From the NCBI GenBank assembly GCA_964450355.1, contig CAYVDH010000001.1, positions 8,679-72,678 on the forward strand: a DNA stretch of 64,000 nt, written 5' to 3'. This document shows, in pieces, positions 60,632 to 64,000 of the stretch. How positions within the stretch are numbered: position 1 is the stretch's first letter; the number at the start of each line of letters is the position of its first letter. The translations under genes were made by a program, and so were the position numbers. Under the pieces are notes generated by a model. The model searched no databases. It had not been told where the DNA came from and was given only the letters and a program-made list of their open reading frames with translations. Source of the stretch: CAYVDH01 sp964450355. Lineage in GTDB: Bacteria; Bacteroidota; Bacteroidia; NS11-12g; UBA955.

Positions 60632-61981
60632 ATGAAAAAAATAGCTACCATTTTAATGGTTTTGGGACTGCCAATTTTAAGCTTTGCCCATGGTCACACT
60701 GAAGGCCCATCAATAGGTCCAGTTCGTGTTGAATTTATTTTATTTGCGCTAACTTTAGTTGGTGTAGCCTTGTTTCACAACAAAACTTTACAAGTTGCTC
60801 TTATTGGACTTGCATCCATTTTAATTTGGAAATTATTTGTTGTATCAGGATTTGACATTAAAGAACATTTCTTTGGTCATGACAACCTTTTAACCCAATT
60901 ATTAAACAAAAACAGCGAAGGACATTGGGACAGACAAGGTGAATGGATGGTAATCATCAATTTATTAGGTCTATTGCTAGGTTTTGCTTTATTAGCAAAA
61001 CACTTTGAAGAAAGTGGTGTTCCTCAAATATTGCCTAAATACCTTCCTAGCGGATGGGTTGGAGGTTTTGTTTTGTTAGTTCTAATAGCTGTGATTTCAT
61101 CATTCTTAGATAACATTGCTGCTGCCATGATTGGAGGCACAATAGCTGCTACTGTTTTCCGTGGAAAAGTACATATTGGTTATTTAGCTGCCATAGTTGC
61201 TGCAAGTAATGCTGGAGGTTCTGGTTCGGTAGTAGGTGATACCACTACAACCATGATTTGGATTGCAGGCGTACCGGCTTTTGAAGTTTTAAAAGCTTTT
61301 GTTGCAGCAGTTCCAGCTATCATTATTTTCGGAATTATTGCGGCTAAACAACAACACAAATTCCAACCTATAGCTAACGATGCTGATGTGAATGCAAAAG
61401 TTGACATTAAAAAATTATTTGCGGTAGTATTGATTCTTGCTGGGGCTATCATTACTAACATCATGTTTGATTTTCCTGCATTTGGTGTTTGGTTGGCTAT
61501 ATTAATAGCTGCTACTTTCAATCACACCGATTGGAAAGAAGTTAAAGTTGCTGTTGGTGGTTCAATTTTCTTAATTAGTTTGGTTATTGCAGCCAGTATG
61601 ATGCCTGTAGACTCATTACCTACAGCTAGCTGGCCGATGGCAATGGGTCTTGGATTTATCAGTGCTGTATTTGACAATATTCCACTTACAAAGTTAGCTT
61701 TAACTCAAGGCGGATACGATTGGGGAGTATTAGCATTTGCTGTAGGATTTGGCGGTAGCATGATTTGGTTTGGTTCTAGCGCAGGTGTTGCATTATCAAA
61801 TATGTACCCTGAAGCTAAATCGGTGGCTAATTGGATCAAAAACGGATGGCATGTAGCATTAGCTTATGTCATAGGCTTTATGATCATGATAGGAATTGCT
61901 AAATGGGTTCCAGATACTGTTCACGTTAAAGCTGCTGAACCAACTACTGAACAAATTCAAGTTCATCCAGAATCTCATTAA
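60632..61981 (+). CDS. nhaD: sodium/proton antiporter, NhaD-like
   Basis: 449 residues with about twelve hydrophobic segments. Begins with a histidine-bearing leader (FAHGHTEGPSIGPVRVEF) and contains ISSFLDNIAAAMIGGTIA and SAVFDNIPLTKLALTQGGYDW, repeated charged sites of ArsB/NhaD-superfamily transporters, plus VVGDTTTTMIWIAGVP. It exchanges Na+ or Li+ for protons across the inner membrane. A hairpin terminator follows directly. Confidence 0.9.
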   Translation: MKKIATILMVLGLPILSFAHGHTEGPSIGPVRVEFILFALTLVGVALFHNKTLQVALIGLASILIWKLFVVSGFDIKEHFFGHDNLLTQLLNKNSEGHWDRQGEWMVIINLLGLLLGFALLAKHFEESGVPQILPKYLPSGWVGGFVLLVLIAVISSFLDNIAAAMIGGTIAATVFRGKVHIGYLAAIVAASNAGGSGSVVGDTTTTMIWIAGVPAFEVLKAFVAAVPAIIIFGIIAAKQQHKFQPIANDADVNAKVDIKKLFAVVLILAGAIITNIMFDFPAFGVWLAILIAATFNHTDWKEVKVAVGGSIFLISLVIAASMMPVDSLPTASWPMAMGLGFISAVFDNIPLTKLALTQGGYDWGVLAFAVGFGGSMIWFGSSAGVALSNMYPEAKSVANWIKNGWHVALAYVIGFMIMIGIAKWVPDTVHVKAAEPTTEQIQVHPESH

Positions 61982-61998
61982 TTGTCATTTAATAATAA

Positions 61999-62036
61999 AA
62001 AAAACCTACCTGATTTTATTCATGTAGGTTTTTTTT
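61999..62036 (+). terminator. rho-independent terminator after nhaD
   Basis: AAAAACCTAC (left arm ends 62009) and GTAGGTTTTT (62024 onwards) with additional TGA/TCA pairing in the loop, ending in eight T. It is 18 bases past the nhaD stop, and the following promoter starts inside it. Confidence 0.85.
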
Positions 62037-62045
62037 ATACCTTTG
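62014..62045 (+). promoter_or_regulatory. promoter of the archaemetzincin gene, overlapping the nhaD terminator
   Basis: TTTT at 62014-62017, 20 bases, TACCTTTG at 62038-62045. The -7 match is perfect; the -33 box lies in the loop of the nhaD terminator. The ATG at 62054 is 8 bases beyond. Confidence 0.6.
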
Positions 62046-62053
62046 ATTTCTCA

Positions 62054-62659
62054 ATGAAAACACTTTTCTCTTTTTTATTTATTTTATTGTTGTTTTTCAA
62101 TTCATGTAATAGTAACAAAAAAGTATCTGAAAAAACCATTGCCCTTATTACTCTTGCCGAAAAAGAACACGAATTTTTGCCTGATTTGAAAAAAAACATT
62201 GAGCAATTTTATGGATGCAAAGTGATTATTTTGCCTCATAAAAACGCCCCAACATCTGCCTACAACATGGATTCGAGGCATTATTATGCCGACTCACTAT
62301 TGACTTTTTTATCTCATAACATCTCCACTGAATACGATTGTATTCAAGGCATATTAGATGCCGATATCGCTATAAATCATGGTCAACACAGACATTGGAA
62401 AGTATTTGGACTTGGCTATTGCCCGGGTAATTCGTCTGTAATTTCACCTTACCGTATGTATGGAAACAATGCCCCTATGGAACAAGTAAAACAGCGTTTA
62501 CTCAATGTCTCCATTCATGAAATTGGCCACAACTTAGGATTACAACATTGTTCAGATACTTCATGTTTAATGAAAGACGCTAAAAGCTCCCTAAAAAACA
62601 TAGATGGAGCAAATAAAAAATTATGTTCTAAATGCAAAAAAATCATCTCTAATGAATAA
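62054..62659 (+). CDS. lipoprotein archaemetzincin-type zinc peptidase
   Basis: 201 residues from the ATG at 62054; an upstream in-frame ATG-free extension to 61982 would cover the terminator and promoter. Signal peptide with lipobox (FSFLFILLLFFNSC), so it should be a membrane-anchored lipoprotein. The zinc motif fits archaemetzincin exactly: HEIGHNLGLQHC at 155-166, then C171, M173, 17 residues, and CSKC at 191-194 (HExxHxxGx3Cx4CxMx17CxxC). Substrates of this family are largely unknown. An exported, lipid-anchored form is noteworthy. Confidence 0.9.
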   Translation: MKTLFSFLFILLLFFNSCNSNKKVSEKTIALITLAEKEHEFLPDLKKNIEQFYGCKVIILPHKNAPTSAYNMDSRHYYADSLLTFLSHNISTEYDCIQGILDADIAINHGQHRHWKVFGLGYCPGNSSVISPYRMYGNNAPMEQVKQRLLNVSIHEIGHNLGLQHCSDTSCLMKDAKSSLKNIDGANKKLCSKCKKIISNE

Positions 62660-62687
62660 TAACTGCATTAAATTGACAATTATAAAT

Positions 62688-62695
62688 TAGTTTTG
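62688..62695 (+). promoter_or_regulatory. -7 promoter element of the glycosyltransferase gene
   Basis: TAGTTTTG, a perfect TAnnTTTG match, 10 bases before the ATG at 62706. Confidence 0.55.
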
Positions 62696-62705
62696 TAGCC
62701 TCAAC

Positions 62706-63452
62706 ATGATTCATAATCAAAAAATAACTGTTGTATTGCCAGCTTATAATGCGGCTGCTACATTGGAAAAAACGTACAATGAAATTCCTTTTCATATAGT
62801 GGACGAGGTCATTTTAGTAGATGATAATAGTCGAGATAACACCATAGAAAAAGCGAAAGAACTTGGTATAAAACACATTGTAAAACACGAAAAAAACCGA
62901 GGTTATGGTGGCAATCAAAAAACATGTTACACCACTGCACTTAATTTGAAGTCGGACATCATCATCATGCTTCACCCCGATTATCAATATACCCCTAAGC
63001 TAATCGAAAGTATTGCTTACATCATAGCTAACCAAGTGTATCCAGTAGTATTCGCAAGTAGAATTTTAGGTAAAGGAGCATTAAAAGGTGGCATGCCTAT
63101 CTACAAATACATTGCAAACCGTTTATTAACCCTGTTTCAAAACATTCTCATCAACCAAAAATTATCTGAATACCATACTGGCTATAGAGCTTTTCATAAA
63201 AGTATTTTTGAAAAAATAGACATTGAGGCCAATTCAGACGATTTTATTTTTGACAATCAAATGACTGCACAAATATTTTATGCAGGTTTTGAAATTGGAG
63301 AAGTTACTTGCCCTACAAAATATTTTGAAGAAGCGAGCAGCATCAATTTAAAACGCAGCAGCATATACGGGTTAGGCGTATTGTGGGTATCCATCCAATT
63401 CCGCCTTCAAAAATGGGGACTTGGCAAGTTTAAAATATTTAAAGGAAAATAA
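62706..63452 (+). CDS. glycosyltransferase family 2, dolichyl-phosphate-mannose-synthase-like
   Basis: 248 residues. GT2 fold: TVVLPAYNAAATLEKTYNEI at about 8-27, DEVILVDDNSRDNTIEKAKE with the DD nucleotide motif, and DIIIMLHPDYQYTPKLIESI holding the DxD-equivalent. YHTGYRAFHKSIFEKIDIEA and DDFIFDNQMTAQIFYAG match the C-terminal region. No membrane helices, so it may use polyprenyl-phosphate at the membrane surface. Donor and acceptor unknown. Confidence 0.88.
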   Translation: MIHNQKITVVLPAYNAAATLEKTYNEIPFHIVDEVILVDDNSRDNTIEKAKELGIKHIVKHEKNRGYGGNQKTCYTTALNLKSDIIIMLHPDYQYTPKLIESIAYIIANQVYPVVFASRILGKGALKGGMPIYKYIANRLLTLFQNILINQKLSEYHTGYRAFHKSIFEKIDIEANSDDFIFDNQMTAQIFYAGFEIGEVTCPTKYFEEASSINLKRSSIYGLGVLWVSIQFRLQKWGLGKFKIFKGK

Positions 63453-63537
63453 TTATTGTAAGTAACTCAGCATTAATTAAATTTCAAAAATATTTGTTTC
63501 CCATTTGGGAAATTATTGTATTTGAAGAAAAAATTGA

Positions 63538-63901
63538 TTAAAACCTACTTTTGATGTAGAATTTTTAACTGAAGCTGTTGAGTTTTTAGAAAACTTGGAT
63601 AATAAAACTAGAGAAAAAGTTTATTATAACATTAAGAAATCTCAATTAGTAAACGACAATGAACTTTTTAAAAAAATTAAATGATTTAATTTGGGAATTT
63701 AGAACTTTATACAATGGAAAAACTATTCGACTGTTTTCATTTTGGGACAAATCTGATAATAAAAATACTTTGGTTGTAGCATGCCATGGCATTATAAAAA
63801 AAACACAAAAAACTCCACAAAAAGAAATAGAAAAAGCAGAAGAAATCAGAAAACAATACATAATTTATAATACTAAAAATAAAAAAAATGGCAACAAATA
63901 A
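63538..63901 (+). pseudogene. decayed HigB/RelE-type toxin
   Basis: The frame from 63538 reads KPTFDVEFLTEAVEFLENLD, then NKTREKVYYNIKKSQLVNDNELFKK to a run of seven A (63670-63676). There the match shifts to the frame of 63659-63901, continuing LNDLIWEFRTLYNGKTIRLF and LVVACHGIIKKTQK. Joined, they give a complete phage Gp49-like/HigB toxin (RelE fold). The first part lacks any start codon (TTA where ATG is expected) and a TGA lies just before. So the toxin seems inactive unless the homopolymer is a sequencing error. It overlaps the antitoxin by 14 bases. Confidence 0.75.
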
Positions 63902-64000
63902 ATTTAAAACAGTATCCCTAGAAAAAATGATAGATAAACACATTGGTGAAATTGGAACTAAAAAACGTGAGGAGTTTGAAAATGAATTAAAAATAGAATT
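63888..64000 (+). CDS. XRE-family antitoxin, 3' partial
   Basis: The frame runs off the window end after 37 codons: MATNKFKTVSLEKMIDKHIG, then EIGTKKREEFENELKIE. The pattern matches the N-terminus of HigA-type antitoxins, which precede an XRE helix-turn-helix; the helix-turn-helix itself should lie beyond 64000. It starts inside the toxin gene, the toxin-first order of HigBA modules. It may still be expressed as an orphan antitoxin. Confidence 0.7.
   Translation, partial: MATNKFKTVSLEKMIDKHIGEIGTKKREEFENELKIE

Noticed and set aside
1..64000. tRNA, rRNA, CRISPR arrays, insertion sequences, prophage
   Set aside because: No cloverleaf with conserved arms, no regularly spaced repeats, no transposase, integrase or phage structural genes were seen. 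tRNA absence should be confirmed with tRNAscan-SE.

Overview
The window is chromosomal DNA from a low-GC (roughly one third G+C by eye) member of the Bacteroidota. This rests on several independent signs: proteins with C-terminal type IX secretion sorting domains (7906-9615, 44031-44774, 51204-54152), lineage-typical families (DUF5683, DUF1573, DUF4293, DUF420, DUF983), a Bacteroidota-style cytochrome oxidase locus with a long insertion in subunit II, and above all the promoters. At least 20 genes carry the primary-sigma element TAnnTTTG just upstream of the start, often with TTTG or TTG 18-20 bases further up. I cannot name the order or genus from sequence alone.

Layout. 0-3.4 kb: end of a metallo-hydrolase, parA-parB, DUF5683 and a small exported protein. 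3.3-9.6 kb: a nonsense-interrupted lipoprotein gene, a WG-repeat protein, an inositol-phosphatase family gene divergent from a DUF2079 membrane protein, and a T9SS-exported protein. 9.8-13.9 kb: mdh, pgk, and a hipB-hipA toxin-antitoxin pair with repeated operator-like boxes. 13.9-17.3 kb: polyprenyl synthase, a LolC/FtsX-like permease, a TrpF-like barrel lacking the catalytic cysteine, and trmB. 17.4-21.2 kb: exported protein, MenE-like ligase, Tat-exported aminotransferase and sugar nucleotidyltransferase, nearly gapless. 21.3-31.1 kb: Nat-type ABC exporter, small lipoprotein, glycyl-tRNA synthetase, an ECF sigma factor with an elaborate leader, a PpiD/SurA-type isomerase, a possible permuted NlpC/P60 protein and an ABC-F ATPase. 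31.2-40.3 kb: an aerobic terminal oxidase locus in two transcription units (cox2-cox1; ctaA-ctaB-cox3-cox3-cox4-sco-DUF420 and two small genes). 40.5-44.8 kb: DUF4293, then DUF1573-rfbD-crcB-amidotransferase-like, coupled by 4-base overlaps, and a T9SS protein. 44.9-47.4 kb: M13 peptidase and ssb.

47.4-49.8 kb is the one clearly accessory stretch: two lipoprotein genes separated by an imperfect palindrome resembling an integron attC site, then a strong hairpin and a decayed DUF1801 gene. From 49.8 kb core genes return: serine hydrolase, a large T9SS protein, hscB, rseP, an FAD-linked oxidase with a cytochrome-like lipoprotein, dnaN, murQ with a phosphoribosyltransferase, nhaD, a lipoprotein archaemetzincin and a dolichyl-phosphate-mannose-synthase-like glycosyltransferase. 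The window ends in a decayed HigB-type toxin and the start of its antitoxin.

The genome is compact. Five convergent pairs overlap at their stops, many co-directional genes overlap by 4 bases, and in at least two places a terminator runs into the -33 box of the next promoter. I found no rRNA, tRNA, CRISPR array, prophage or insertion sequence. The items most worth following are the sigma-factor leader (26223-26306), the attC-like palindrome (48427-48547), the lipoprotein archaemetzincin (62054-62659), the hip operator boxes, and three genes broken by nonsense or homopolymer frameshift changes.
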